Shown: positions 8,503-17,707, numbered from the stretch's first letter. The stretch: 32,072 nucleotides of DNA from an uncultured Prevotellaceae bacterium (GCA_902803475.1 CADCPZ010000017.1:1-32072); one strand, 5' to 3'. The notes: a model not told the origin generated them from the letters alone. A program made the numbers and translations.

Positions 8503-9102
8503 TTACTGTCCTACTGCAACTTTAGCATGTCTGATGACTTTGTCGTTCAGCGTATAGCCTGTCTGCACACAGTCGATTACCTTACCTTTTTTGTCGTCTC
8601 CCACTCCTGGAACCATCGCGATTGCTTCGTGGAAATCGACATTGAAGTCTGCATCTTCGGTCTCTATTTTCTTGACACCCAGTCCTTCGAGTGTTTTTAC
8701 AAACTTATGGAAGATAAGCTCCATACCTTCTTTGATGGCTTTCGGATCTTCCGTTTGATCGGCAATTGCACGTTCAAAATCATCAAGCACGGGAAGTACT
8801 GCAGTTATGGTTTTTTCACCACCATTGAGTATCAACTCTGCCTTTTCTTTCAAGGTACGTTTCTTGTAGTTTTCAAACTCAGCGATGGTGCGTAGCAACT
8901 GGTCACGTAGTTTGGCATTTTCGTCCAAAGCAGCTTCTAGTGGATCTTTCTCAGTATTGTCTTCGGTGTTTTCCTCTTCAGTTTCTTCGTCTTCAACGAC
9001 GGAAACTTCAGGTTCTTCTACACCGTTTTCAAGGGTAACATCTTCGTTTTCAAAGGTTTCGTTACCATCTTCTATTTTGATTTTTTTTTCTTTCTTGCTC
9101 AT
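8503..9102 (-). CDS. grpE: Nucleotide exchange factor GrpE
   Basis: 199-aa GrpE, the ADP-release factor of DnaK. The first 55 residues are an acidic, disordered tail (EEPEVSVVEDEETEEENTED). The long dimer coiled coil follows (about 58-110, with the hallmark LRTIAEFENYKKRTLKEK), and the beta-wing domain ends with FNVDFHEAIAMVPG and HAKVAVG. It precedes dnaJ, the usual pairing. A clear promoter was not found; the only partial match upstream on the minus strand is AATATTTG (9172-9179). A heat-shock element of CIRCE type was not seen. Confidence 0.95.
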   Translation of the reverse strand: MSKKEKKIKIEDGNETFENEDVTLENGVEEPEVSVVEDEETEEENTEDNTEKDPLEAALDENAKLRDQLLRTIAEFENYKKRTLKEKAELILNGGEKTITAVLPVLDDFERAIADQTEDPKAIKEGMELIFHKFVKTLEGLGVKKIETEDADFNVDFHEAIAMVPGVGDDKKGKVIDCVQTGYTLNDKVIRHAKVAVGQ

Positions 9103-9196
9103 AATTATTATTTATTAGATACTTTAAGACCTCATGGCCTTTAAGAATCTCCTTGCAAATATTGTGCCAATTTTCTTCTCCTAACACCTTCTCTCT

Positions 9197-10878
<1,682 letters not shown>

Positions 10879-10897
10879 GAAAAAAATAACTTTTCTT

Positions 10898-11323
10898 TCA
10901 GTTGTCTTTTCGTGATTGACATTCAGGACAGATTCCTTTGACAATCATATTGATAGAATGCATAGTATAACCTTTTGGTATATCTACTCGCGGCAAGGGC
11001 ATATTGTCAAGGCAGTAAGTTTGCTGGCAACGCTCGCAGTAGAAGTGGGGATGCAGGTCTTCATCGTGCATCGGATGATGGCTGTGGCATAGTTCGTATT
11101 TCGTTCCTTCCACACTATCTATTACATGTACCAAATGGTTTTCCTTGAAGATGTTAAGTGCACGAAAAATATTCGATTTGTCAATCGTCAGAATCTTTTG
11201 TTCCAGTTCTGTCAGCGAAAGCGGACGGCTTGCTGCCGCCAAAGCTTTGGCAATGACGATACGGTTGGCAGTAGGTTTGATGTGGTGCTGCTCTAACAGT
11301 TGTGTACTTTTCTCTTCACTCAT
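10898..11323 (-). CDS. Fur-family metalloregulator
   Basis: 141-aa Fur/Zur/PerR-type repressor. The N-terminal winged helix (about 1-80) contains KPTANRIVIAKAL and the recognition-helix region DKSNIFRALNIFKENHLVHVI; the C-terminal dimerisation and metal domain has HSHHPMHDEDLHPHFYCERCQQTYC and a second Cys pair KGICPECQ, giving the structural-zinc CxxC...CxxC. Which metal it senses cannot be read from the sequence. The ATG at 11323 is preferred to the in-frame TTG at 11332, because the TTG overlaps the -7 element. Predicted transcription then begins within a few bases of the ATG. Transcribed singly, divergent from rluA. Confidence 0.88.
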   Translation of the reverse strand: MSEEKSTQLLEQHHIKPTANRIVIAKALAAASRPLSLTELEQKILTIDKSNIFRALNIFKENHLVHVIDSVEGTKYELCHSHHPMHDEDLHPHFYCERCQQTYCLDNMPLPRVDIPKGYTMHSINMIVKGICPECQSRKDN

Positions 11324-11329
11324 CGCCTG

Positions 11330-11360
11330 CAAAGGTAATCAATTAATTCATAATTCACAA
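11330..11360 (-). promoter_or_regulatory. Promoter of the Fur-family gene (near-leaderless)
   Basis: Minus strand TTG (11358-11360), 20-nt spacer, TACCTTTG (11330-11337). The ATG (11323) begins only six bases after the -7 element, implying a leader of about 0-3 nt. The spacer is built of AATTCATAATTC-like filler. Confidence 0.6.
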
Positions 11361-11407
11361 TTCATCATTCATAATTCTCGTGTTACGATTGTTTTTTCAA
11401 TTATTTC

Positions 11408-11438
11408 TTTGCTAAGTCTTTGAATTAAACTATCTTTG
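11408..11438 (+). promoter_or_regulatory. Promoter of the rluA-type gene
   Basis: TTTG (11408-11411), exactly 19 nt, TATCTTTG (11431-11438): a perfect Bacteroidota-type promoter. The leader to the ATG at 11507 would be about 65 nt, without an obvious hairpin. Confidence 0.75.
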
Positions 11439-11506
11439 CATACAAAATTCGCAACTGATGACAAAGCGCATCAATATAAACAGTTTGACTATCAACATTT
11501 TGAAAA

Positions 11507-12409
11507 ATGAAAAATAGGAATCAGTATCAGCAGCAACAAGATCGCTACGACCATTACACGGTAAAGGAAGATTCACCGCTGTTGGAATGGTTGCTGAATC
11601 ATTTGCAGCAGAGTCGTTCGAAGGTGAAGGCTACGCTACAGGGGAGGGGTATAAAGGTAAACGGCAAGGTTGTTACCCAGTTCGATTTTCTGTTACAACC
11701 CGGCATGAAAGTTGCAGTTAGTCAGACTAAGAAGAACGACCAGTTCAAAAGCCGTTATGTGAAAATCGTCTATGAAGATCGCTATCTAGTGGTTGTAGAG
11801 AAGAATATTGGCATCCTCTCGATGGCAGCTGGCCATTCTTCTTTAAATGTAAAGACCGTGTTGGATGATTATTTCCGCAAGACTCGTCAGAATTGTACGG
11901 CACATGTCGTCCACCGTTTGGATCGCGACACCAGCGGTTTGATGATTTATGCCAAGGACATGACAACGGAGCAGATATTAGAACATGAATGGCACCAGAT
12001 TGTTTACGACCGCCGATACGTAGCTGTTGTTAGTGGAGAGATGGAAGACGATGAAGGTACGATTGCCAATTGGTTGAAAGACAATAAGGCGTATGTTACT
12101 TATTCATCACCCGTTGACAATGGTGGAAAGTATGCTGTTACCCATTTCCATACACTTGCTCGCACAGCGGATCATTCGCTGGTGGAATATCGTTTAGAAA
12201 CAGGACGGAAGAATCAAATTCGTGTACACTCTGCCGATATGGGGCATCCCGTCTGCGGTGATGTGAAATATGGTAATGGTGACAATCCCATTCACCGTCT
12301 GTGCCTTCACGCCTATGTGCTATGCTTCTATCATCCTGTAACACATCAGCGTATGGAGTTTGAGACACCAGTTCCCAATGATTTTAAATTTATTATGAAT
12401 AACAAGTAA
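11507..12409 (+). CDS. RluA-family RNA pseudouridine synthase
   Basis: 300-aa enzyme isomerising specific uridines in rRNA or tRNA to pseudouridine. The N-terminal third is an S4-like RNA-binding domain (about 18-75: SPLLEWLLNHLQQSRSKVKATLQGRGIKVNGKVV). The catalytic domain carries HRLDRDTSGLMIYAK with the essential Asp (about residue 145), then LETGRKNQIRVHSADMGHPVCGDVKYG and RLCLHAY, all hallmarks of RluA/RluC/RluD. The target site cannot be told from the sequence. A polar Gln-rich N-terminus (QYQQQQDRYD) precedes the S4 domain. A 51-codon membrane peptide starts 1 nt after its stop codon. Confidence 0.93.
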   Translation: MKNRNQYQQQQDRYDHYTVKEDSPLLEWLLNHLQQSRSKVKATLQGRGIKVNGKVVTQFDFLLQPGMKVAVSQTKKNDQFKSRYVKIVYEDRYLVVVEKNIGILSMAAGHSSLNVKTVLDDYFRKTRQNCTAHVVHRLDRDTSGLMIYAKDMTTEQILEHEWHQIVYDRRYVAVVSGEMEDDEGTIANWLKDNKAYVTYSSPVDNGGKYAVTHFHTLARTADHSLVEYRLETGRKNQIRVHSADMGHPVCGDVKYGNGDNPIHRLCLHAYVLCFYHPVTHQRMEFETPVPNDFKFIMNNK

Positions 12410-12410
12410 A

Positions 12411-12566
12411 ATGGATAATTTTGGATATTACATAGGATTGCTGATAGCATTGGTCGTGGGCATACTGCTCATCAAAAAAGTGGCAAGTTGCCTGTTCCGA
12501 ACAGTTGTAACAATCATTCTTATTGTTATCTTTGCTGTCGTATTGCATTATTTAGGGTATTTCTAG
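12411..12566 (+). CDS. 51-aa two-helix membrane peptide
   Basis: Small frame beginning ATG 1 nt after the rluA-type stop codon, so translational coupling is likely. The product starts MDNFGYYIGLLIALVVGILL, then a short charged turn (IKKVASCLFR) and a second hydrophobic run (TVVTIILIVIFAVVLHYLGYF): two predicted membrane helices and nothing else. I do not recognise a family. The last codons TTC-TAG are the first unit of the decamer array that follows, so the repeat supplies the stop codon. The clean hydrophobic pattern and tight spacing support a real gene; function unknown. Confidence 0.6.
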   Translation: MDNFGYYIGLLIALVVGILLIKKVASCLFRTVVTIILIVIFAVVLHYLGYF

Positions 12567-12670
12567 GATTTTCTAGGATGTCCTAGGATGTTCTAGGTTG
12601 TTCTAGGTTGTTCTAGGTTGTTCTAGGATATTCTATAAAGTCCTAAGATTTCCTAGGTCCTCCTAAATAT
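12561..12670. repeat. Eleven-unit decamer array centred on CTAG
   Basis: Eleven 10-bp units in perfect register, consensus TTCTAGGTTG (variants TTCTAGGATG, TCCTAGGATG, TTCTATAAAG, TCCTAAATAT); the middle units at 12591-12620 are identical. CTAG recurs every 10 bp, one helical turn. The array lies between two converging genes and supplies or abuts both stop codons (TAG at 12564, and the HD gene's stop at 12672-12674). No terminator hairpin is otherwise visible here; the CCTAGG palindromes may take that role. Confidence 0.9.
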
Positions 12671-12671
12671 T

Positions 12672-13313
12672 CTATTCCTTTTCCTCTTCAAACAACCGGT
12701 CGAAGAGTGGGCGCAAGCGATTGGGTTCTGCGATATAAGCTCGTATCTCGTTGAGCTGTTTGGCATTTGGAGAGTTGGGCAACCACAATTTGATGTAGCC
12801 ATGCGATGAATATTTGTTTTGCATGTGCTCCATAAACCGTTCCCATTGTTCCTCCTTTGTTTTTTCCGGATAATGGTTGATGCCAAACTGTATGGTACGA
12901 CGGAATACCGTTTCTGGTTCAAGGTTGCGGTCTGCCTCTGCTACAATCTTCCCGTAAATACTGCGTGGAGCATGACTTGCTGATGCACGATGGTCCTCGA
13001 CAGCTTCTTTCATCAAATTGATTTGGTCGGAGGAGAACCAGCGTTTCAAGCGTGCATCGGCCATGAGGATTTTCCCACTGGTAAGATGATGGATGGCACG
13101 CGGACCTTCTAAACCCAAGTCGTGATAAGCTGCTATGGTGTAAGCCATATCGATGTCTGCTCCCAGCATCTTTGCCAGTTCAACGGAGCGCTTCATCACA
13201 TTGGTGACATGCGACAGGTTGTGCGCTTTGTCGAATGCTGTATATCGAGGCAGAATGGTAGTTTCAACAAACTCCATCAGGTCGAGGCTTACATATTTTG
13301 GTTGCATTTCCAT
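12672..13313 (-). CDS. HD-domain phosphohydrolase
   Basis: 213-aa soluble protein with metal-dependent HD-superfamily residues: H31 and H35 (DKAHNLSHV), the H64-D65 doublet (AAYHDLGLEG) and a later conserved region KEAVEDHRAS plus IVAEADRN. Such proteins hydrolyse phosphate esters of nucleotides or related small molecules; the substrate is not evident. I took the ATG at 13313, which starts MEMQPKYVSLDL; the in-frame GTG at 13379 would overlap the porin gene and precede an unrelated-looking stretch. It is 40 nt from the porin stop codon with no promoter in between, so it is probably the last gene of that envelope operon. Confidence 0.82.
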   Translation of the reverse strand: MEMQPKYVSLDLMEFVETTILPRYTAFDKAHNLSHVTNVMKRSVELAKMLGADIDMAYTIAAYHDLGLEGPRAIHHLTSGKILMADARLKRWFSSDQINLMKEAVEDHRASASHAPRSIYGKIVAEADRNLEPETVFRRTIQFGINHYPEKTKEEQWERFMEHMQNKYSSHGYIKLWLPNSPNAKQLNEIRAYIAEPNRLRPLFDRLFEEEKE

Positions 13314-13353
13314 TGTGTCTTCACGATTTATCTCTTTGCAGAGAATGGAGGGA

Positions 13354-15687
13354 TTAATTAAAGAAGTTCCAACTGACACCGAATCGGAACAAGCGTGTGT
13401 TCAGAGGATAGTGCGGTGTGAGGAAGTAGTTGCCGCCTTCGCTGTGGTTCACATGACTCAGCATCACAAAGAAACGTGTTTGCTTCAAATGGAAGTTTGC
13501 ATATACATTGACAAGTGGGTAGTTGCCCACTTTCACGCGGCTTGCTTCCGTTTCCTGAATGGCAAACTGTCCCAGTCCTGGCGAGTAGTCGGGTGCATAA
13601 TATTTGGTGAAATAGCGCATATCGGCTCCCAAGTCGCATTTCAATACTCTTGCAATTTTAAAACGCAGGAACAGGTTGGTATAGATATTCAGGGTTGGCA
13701 CGGGAAGGATGTTTTCCTTAGTGCTGTGCTGATAGGTGATTTCGTTTTCCCAATTGACAATACCCAGGGTGAAGTCTTGTTTTAACTGTAGTGTCAACAA
13801 GGTGATGGCGTCGTTACATTGTCGTACGGCAACCATGTTGTTGGCACGCGAGTAGTCGCTGGTTACGTCGTATGCCATTCCTAAATAGGTGTAGTTCTTG
13901 ATTTCGTCGAATGCCACACGCAATTGAGTTCGTGTGCGTTTGAGCGAGAAGAGTCCTTCTATTCGGGAATGGGTGATTTTGGATATGTTGTCGTTGTCCC
14001 ACCAATAATGTTTGGCGTGAAAGTTTGAATAATAGAATTCTGGCCGATAAGTGTAGAAAAAACCTTTAGCTGCCAACTGTATGGTGTCGTTGAAGAGTCG
14101 GAAGTTTACATCGGCATTGGCGTCAATTTTAATATCTCCCGCACGGTCGCCCACCACGCCGATATCTGCCAGCGCGTTATAATGAACGGTCTTGCCAAGC
14201 GTCTTGCTGATTTGTCCGCCTACGTTGAATGAATTCTCGTTGTATGATGTCCAACCGTCTTGGTCGTTGGGCAGGGTGTAATGCCTAATGTCATAGGAAG
14301 CAAAGAGCTTGACGCCTGCTTTCGCCCATTTGTTGAAACCTTCCAGTAGAGCAACGGCTAACGTGTTCTTCAATTCCCAATGTTTGGTCTTGTCATAAAT
14401 GGAGTCACCCTGGAAAATGTTCGGGACGTTGTAATTGTTCAGATAGAAGTCTGTTGGGGTGTCGTATGCCTGATAGATACGACGATAGTTGTCGAATTTT
14501 ACCGTATGGATAAAACTGGTGACAGGCACATATTCGTCCTTCATCCATTCCTCTTCTGCAGGAGGAAGGGGTGCCTGGGCAGCAAGTAAACTATCGGCTT
14601 GCTCTTTGCTGTCAACGGAAATGCGGCTGTCTGTATTTTTGGTCTTATTCAGTGTAGGCTCATCACCAGCAATGGTGGCATTTTCCGGACGACCTTTTAA
14701 CGCTTGCTCCTTCGTGAATTCTTTTTCATCGAACGTGCGACCATCGCGTTTAGCGTTTTTCTCGGCTTTCTCCTTCGCATCTGCGGCAGCATTCTCCTTT
14801 TGTGACTCAATGGCAAACTTGCGGGCTTTGATTTCGTCTTCGGTCATCTTCACCTTTCTGGTGAATCCCAAACTATAACGATGGTTGAAAAAGATATGTT
14901 GGTTGTCGTTACGGTTCCAGTTCTGGCTGAGTACCGTCGGGATTTCTTCCTCCGAGTAGCTTTCCTGGGTTGCCTCGGGATGCGTCACATATTCATCGTT
15001 GGTGATACCGCCATTTTCAGACAGTTTCATGTGATTGGTTGACATCAGCAGATGGGCCTGATAGCGTTCACCCAGATAAGACCCGAACATTGTGTAGTCG
15101 AAGAACGATGCCTGTTGGTTAGAGTAGTAACCTCGTTGGTACAAATAGTCGAACTTAAAGCCGAATCCCAAACGTTTGCCGGCATTGACGGCAAAGAAAG
15201 CCTTGAAGTGGTCTTCACCATTGGTATGGTTGCCGCAGGTATTGTACGACAGGTTCGTAATAGGGGAGAGGGTGTTCGTGAAATGGAAATCCTCCACAGG
15301 TGTCAGAAAATAGGTATAGGGCTGTGTAAACAGGAAGCCTATGTCGCCTACCTTTCTGTCAATGAAGATACGGTTCTGGCGCGGAGACCCAAGACTGCCC
15401 AATGTGTTGTATTCTCCACGCAGACCTGTCGTGAAGATTGTGTTCATGTACATGTGGCTAACGGTATCGGGCACCGTAAACGTACGGTCGCCAAAGCGTT
15501 CGTCGATGGTCCACACCTTCAATCCTTTCGGAATTTCTTTGTGCTGACTTTGAATGCTGTCCGATCTGCCAAAATTCTTGTCCGCAGTACCAAGCGGTCC
15601 GTCATCACCAAATTCCCTGAATTCCTGTGCAGTAGCAATACTCACGATGGCGGTCATGAGTATCAATATGAGATGTCGTTTGTTCAT
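13354..15687 (-). CDS. Putative outer-membrane porin (Porin_10-like)
   Basis: 777-aa protein with a signal peptide (MNKRHLILILMTAIVSIATAQ) and long stretches of alternating polar/aromatic residues typical of an outer-membrane beta-barrel, ending in SWNFFN (terminal aromatic before Asn, as in Bacteroidota OMPs). It resembles the large putative-porin family of this phylum (PF14121-like); substrate unknown. Residues about 285-390 form an unusual charged low-complexity insert (AADAKEKAEKNAKRDGRTFDEKEF) rich in K, E and A, presumably a loop or domain outside the barrel. Its ATG overlaps the stop codon of the upstream 59-aa peptide (ATGA), so the two are coupled. Confidence 0.78.
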   Translation of the reverse strand: MNKRHLILILMTAIVSIATAQEFREFGDDGPLGTADKNFGRSDSIQSQHKEIPKGLKVWTIDERFGDRTFTVPDTVSHMYMNTIFTTGLRGEYNTLGSLGSPRQNRIFIDRKVGDIGFLFTQPYTYFLTPVEDFHFTNTLSPITNLSYNTCGNHTNGEDHFKAFFAVNAGKRLGFGFKFDYLYQRGYYSNQQASFFDYTMFGSYLGERYQAHLLMSTNHMKLSENGGITNDEYVTHPEATQESYSEEEIPTVLSQNWNRNDNQHIFFNHRYSLGFTRKVKMTEDEIKARKFAIESQKENAAADAKEKAEKNAKRDGRTFDEKEFTKEQALKGRPENATIAGDEPTLNKTKNTDSRISVDSKEQADSLLAAQAPLPPAEEEWMKDEYVPVTSFIHTVKFDNYRRIYQAYDTPTDFYLNNYNVPNIFQGDSIYDKTKHWELKNTLAVALLEGFNKWAKAGVKLFASYDIRHYTLPNDQDGWTSYNENSFNVGGQISKTLGKTVHYNALADIGVVGDRAGDIKIDANADVNFRLFNDTIQLAAKGFFYTYRPEFYYSNFHAKHYWWDNDNISKITHSRIEGLFSLKRTRTQLRVAFDEIKNYTYLGMAYDVTSDYSRANNMVAVRQCNDAITLLTLQLKQDFTLGIVNWENEITYQHSTKENILPVPTLNIYTNLFLRFKIARVLKCDLGADMRYFTKYYAPDYSPGLGQFAIQETEASRVKVGNYPLVNVYANFHLKQTRFFVMLSHVNHSEGGNYFLTPHYPLNTRLFRFGVSWNFFN

Positions 15688-15863
15688 TTATGAAGCATTC
15701 GTAATATTGATTCTGCCATTTTAAAGACTACGGCAGTAAGGAAAATCAGCAGCGCAAAGGTCTGATTGTCACTAAAGAAATAGACACAAATTCCTGCAAT
15801 GACGGCAAGGATGAATATCAGGTTCAGAATCTGGCGGATTTTGAAAACGAGGTCTTTGTTCAT
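15684..15863 (-). CDS. 59-aa two-helix membrane peptide coupled to the porin
   Basis: Starts at the ATG at 15863, overlapping the TGA of the preceding DUF4468-like gene (ATGA), and ends in a TGA overlapping the ATG of the porin (ATGA). The product begins MNKDLVFKIRQILNLIFILA, continues with VIAGICVYFF, a short polar turn SDNQ and a second hydrophobic run TFALLIFLTAVVFKM, then a basic tail: two membrane helices with a positive N-terminus. Both-sided overlap with real genes in a conserved order strongly supports that it is translated. Family not recognised; it presumably acts with the envelope proteins beside it. Confidence 0.8.
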   Translation of the reverse strand: MNKDLVFKIRQILNLIFILAVIAGICVYFFSDNQTFALLIFLTAVVFKMAESILRMLHK

Positions 15864-16822
15864 TTCACAGCCTCCTCCATATTCTTGAATACTTCGTTCT
15901 TACGGTCAATGGTCTTGCGGCGGAACTTACCGGAAATAGGCAGCAATTTTGTATGTTTCTTGTTGACGGCATATTTGTCGGTAATCCATTCCTCTGCCTT
16001 ATAGTTCTCTGGTTTTCCTGCTACTTCATAGATATAACTTACTCGACTCATAATCACATCTACGTTTCCGTCGGTGCAGTTCACTTGCAGCACGTATGAT
16101 AACTTCGTGCGATCTAAAGAAATAAAGTTTTGTGAGAATACCAGCCACTCTTGGAAGGTGGCTGCAATGGAGTGTTTCTTCTCGTTGACGATCGCCACTT
16201 TGCTGCGTTCCAGCTGGTTTTCTTCGTGTGTCATGTTGTCGAGGAAGGTGAACATTGCATCGTAGAGTTGTTTGGCACTTTTACCTGGTGCAGAAATATG
16301 ATGAGTCCATTGTACCTCGCCATCGATAACTGGTACAGCATTGTCAACCAAATAGGGTGCATTCTTTTCCAGTTTCTCGGCTTTCTCTTTAGCTTTAGCT
16401 TGTTTCTGAGTAACGTTCGTGGTTACTTCTTTCTTTGTTTCCGGAACTACCCATTCGTTGTTTGTGGCTGGAGCAGTCCAGGTGTCTTTAGTTTCTTCAG
16501 CCTTCTTAGTTTCTTCAGCCTTCTTTGCTTCTTCAGCCTTTCTTGCTTCTTCTGCTTTCTTAGCTTCCTGTTGTGCCTTCTTTGTTTGCTCCAATTCCGC
16601 TTGTTCGGCTTTTCTAGCTTCTATGGCAGCTTTTTCTGCTGCTTCCTGAGCCTCGCGAGCTGCCTTTTGTGCAGCCTCAGCAGCTTCCTGTGCTGCTTTT
16701 GCTTTCGCTGCAGCTTCGGCTTGCAGTTCTGCCACGCGGTCTGTTTGTGATTTTGTTATTTCGGTTTGCGCCATCATTGTCAGGGGCAAACACATCATTC
16801 CGATCATCAATATCTTTTTCAT
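15860..16822 (-). CDS. DUF4468-like exported protein with Ala/Lys/Glu-rich coiled-coil
   Basis: 320-aa protein with signal peptide MKKILMIGMMCLPLTMMAQ. Residues about 25-100 are Ala/Lys/Glu-rich and heptad-like (AAAKAKAAQEAAEAAQKAA, then KKAEEA/KKAEET hexapeptides), resembling the TolA rod. The C-terminal half (about 165-270: VQWTHHISAPGKSAKQLYDAMFTFLDN, RTKLSYVLQVNCTDGNVDVIMSRVSYIYE) fits the DUF4468 domain of Bacteroidota. A periplasmic or outer-membrane-associated role is likely. The ATG at 16822 is chosen because TTG 16846 has no signal peptide and abuts the predicted transcription start. First gene of the operon; its stop codon overlaps the next start. Confidence 0.72.
   Translation of the reverse strand: MKKILMIGMMCLPLTMMAQTEITKSQTDRVAELQAEAAAKAKAAQEAAEAAQKAAREAQEAAEKAAIEARKAEQAELEQTKKAQQEAKKAEEARKAEEAKKAEETKKAEETKDTWTAPATNNEWVVPETKKEVTTNVTQKQAKAKEKAEKLEKNAPYLVDNAVPVIDGEVQWTHHISAPGKSAKQLYDAMFTFLDNMTHEENQLERSKVAIVNEKKHSIAATFQEWLVFSQNFISLDRTKLSYVLQVNCTDGNVDVIMSRVSYIYEVAGKPENYKAEEWITDKYAVNKKHTKLLPISGKFRRKTIDRKNEVFKNMEEAVK
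16490..16561. repeat. Four 18-bp coding repeats (hexapeptide KKAEEx)
   Basis: In-frame repeat of 18 bp encoding KAEET/KAEEA hexapeptides in the coiled-coil gene; the first two units (16490-16507 and 16508-16525) are identical, the other two diverged. The length multiple of three means copy changes alter rod length without frameshift. Confidence 0.7.
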
Positions 16823-16850
16823 TTTTCGCACAATTAAGAATTTCAAATGG

Positions 16851-16881
16851 CAAATTTACAATATTTCGGTAGAATGACAAA
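16851..16881 (-). promoter_or_regulatory. Promoter of the DUF4468-porin operon
   Basis: Minus strand TTTG (16878-16881), exactly 19 nt, TAAATTTG (16851-16858). Leader to the ATG at 16822 about 25 nt. Confidence 0.7.
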
Positions 16882-16934
16882 CGATTAAACATTCATTAAC
16901 CATAATAATTAGGTGGAAAGTAATTTTCGTATCC

Positions 16935-17055
16935 TTTTATTTTGTATTGTCTTCGGTTTGCACTACCTTTGGACTTCGTCGAAGGTAGGCTGCACCTTAA
17001 CGATAAAAATAAAACGATTTTTATTTTGTATTGTCTTCGGTTTGCACTACCTTTG
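16935..17055 (+). promoter_or_regulatory. Duplicated 37-bp promoter upstream of the LuxR-type gene
   Basis: Two identical 37-bp direct repeats, 16935-16971 and 17019-17055, 84 bp apart. Each contains TTTG, 19 nt, TACCTTTG (16941-16944/16964-16971 and 17025-17028/17048-17055). Copy 2 would give a leader of about 15 nt. Just after copy 1 a stem-loop CTACCTT (16963-16969) / AAGGTAG (16982-16988) overlaps its -7 element. Confidence 0.75.
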
Positions 17056-17072
17056 CATTTTTAAATGGGAAT

Positions 17073-17684
17073 ATGAATCCAGAGATGATGAAAAACGTAC
17101 GTCCGCAAGTGGCCATCGTTGATACCAATACGTTGGCTGCGATGGGTTTAAGGCAGATGCTGCAAACCCTTATGCCTATCATGGAGGTCGATGTGTTTTC
17201 ATCTTTGGATGAGCTGCAGCAGGAAGGAATGGAGAATTATTTCCATTATTTCGTTGCAATGTCCATCGTATTGGAGAATCGGCAGTTTTTCTTAACTTAT
17301 CGTCGTCAAACGATTGTATTGACGATCACGACAGACCCCAATGCTCAGTTATCAGATTTCCATTGCCTCTGTGTGCAAATTCCTGAAGACGAACTGGTCA
17401 GAAAGCTCCTACAGATGGTGCAAAATGCTCATGGTGACGGTCGTAATCTTCCTCCGATGCCACGAATGCCTCAAGCAAAGGTGCTGTCGGATAGAGAGAT
17501 AGAAGTGCTGTCGTTGATCGTACAAGGTTATCTCAACAAGGAAATCGCCAGCCTCCTTCATATCAGCATTACCACGGTTATCACCCATCGGAAGAATATC
17601 ATGGAAAAACTTGATATGAAGAGTGTTTCTTCATTGACCATCTATGCCGTCATAAACGGTTACGTCGATATCAGCAAGATATAA
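17073..17684 (+). CDS. LuxR-type DNA-binding regulator with atypical receiver domain
   Basis: 203-aa two-domain regulator. The C-terminus (about 138-203: LSDREIEVLSLIVQGYLNKEIASLLHISITTVITHRKNIMEKL) is a classic LuxR/NarL helix-turn-helix. The N-terminus (about 9-125) resembles a response-regulator receiver by length and opening (VRPQVAIVDTNTLAAMGLRQML), but the position of the phospho-accepting Asp lies in HYFVAMSIVLENRQFF, with no Asp, and the other acidic-pocket residues are not evident. Phosphorylation-independent action is therefore inferred. The ATG at 17073 fits the nearest promoter; upstream in-frame codons overlap the promoter. No sensor kinase gene is nearby. Target genes unknown. 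Confidence 0.82.
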   Translation: MNPEMMKNVRPQVAIVDTNTLAAMGLRQMLQTLMPIMEVDVFSSLDELQQEGMENYFHYFVAMSIVLENRQFFLTYRRQTIVLTITTDPNAQLSDFHCLCVQIPEDELVRKLLQMVQNAHGDGRNLPPMPRMPQAKVLSDREIEVLSLIVQGYLNKEIASLLHISITTVITHRKNIMEKLDMKSVSSLTIYAVINGYVDISKI

Positions 17685-17707
17685 AAAGAAATCGAAAAAG
17701 TTTTGTA

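Noticed and set aside
8503..9196. CIRCE/HrcA heat-shock operator upstream of grpE
   Set aside because: No TTAGCACTC-N9-GAGTGCTAA-type inverted repeat in 9103-9196; only a weak 6-bp hairpin (AAGGCC/GGTCTT).
12561..12670. CRISPR array
   Set aside because: Units are 10 bp without spacers of constant length and no cas genes are near; it is a simple tandem array.
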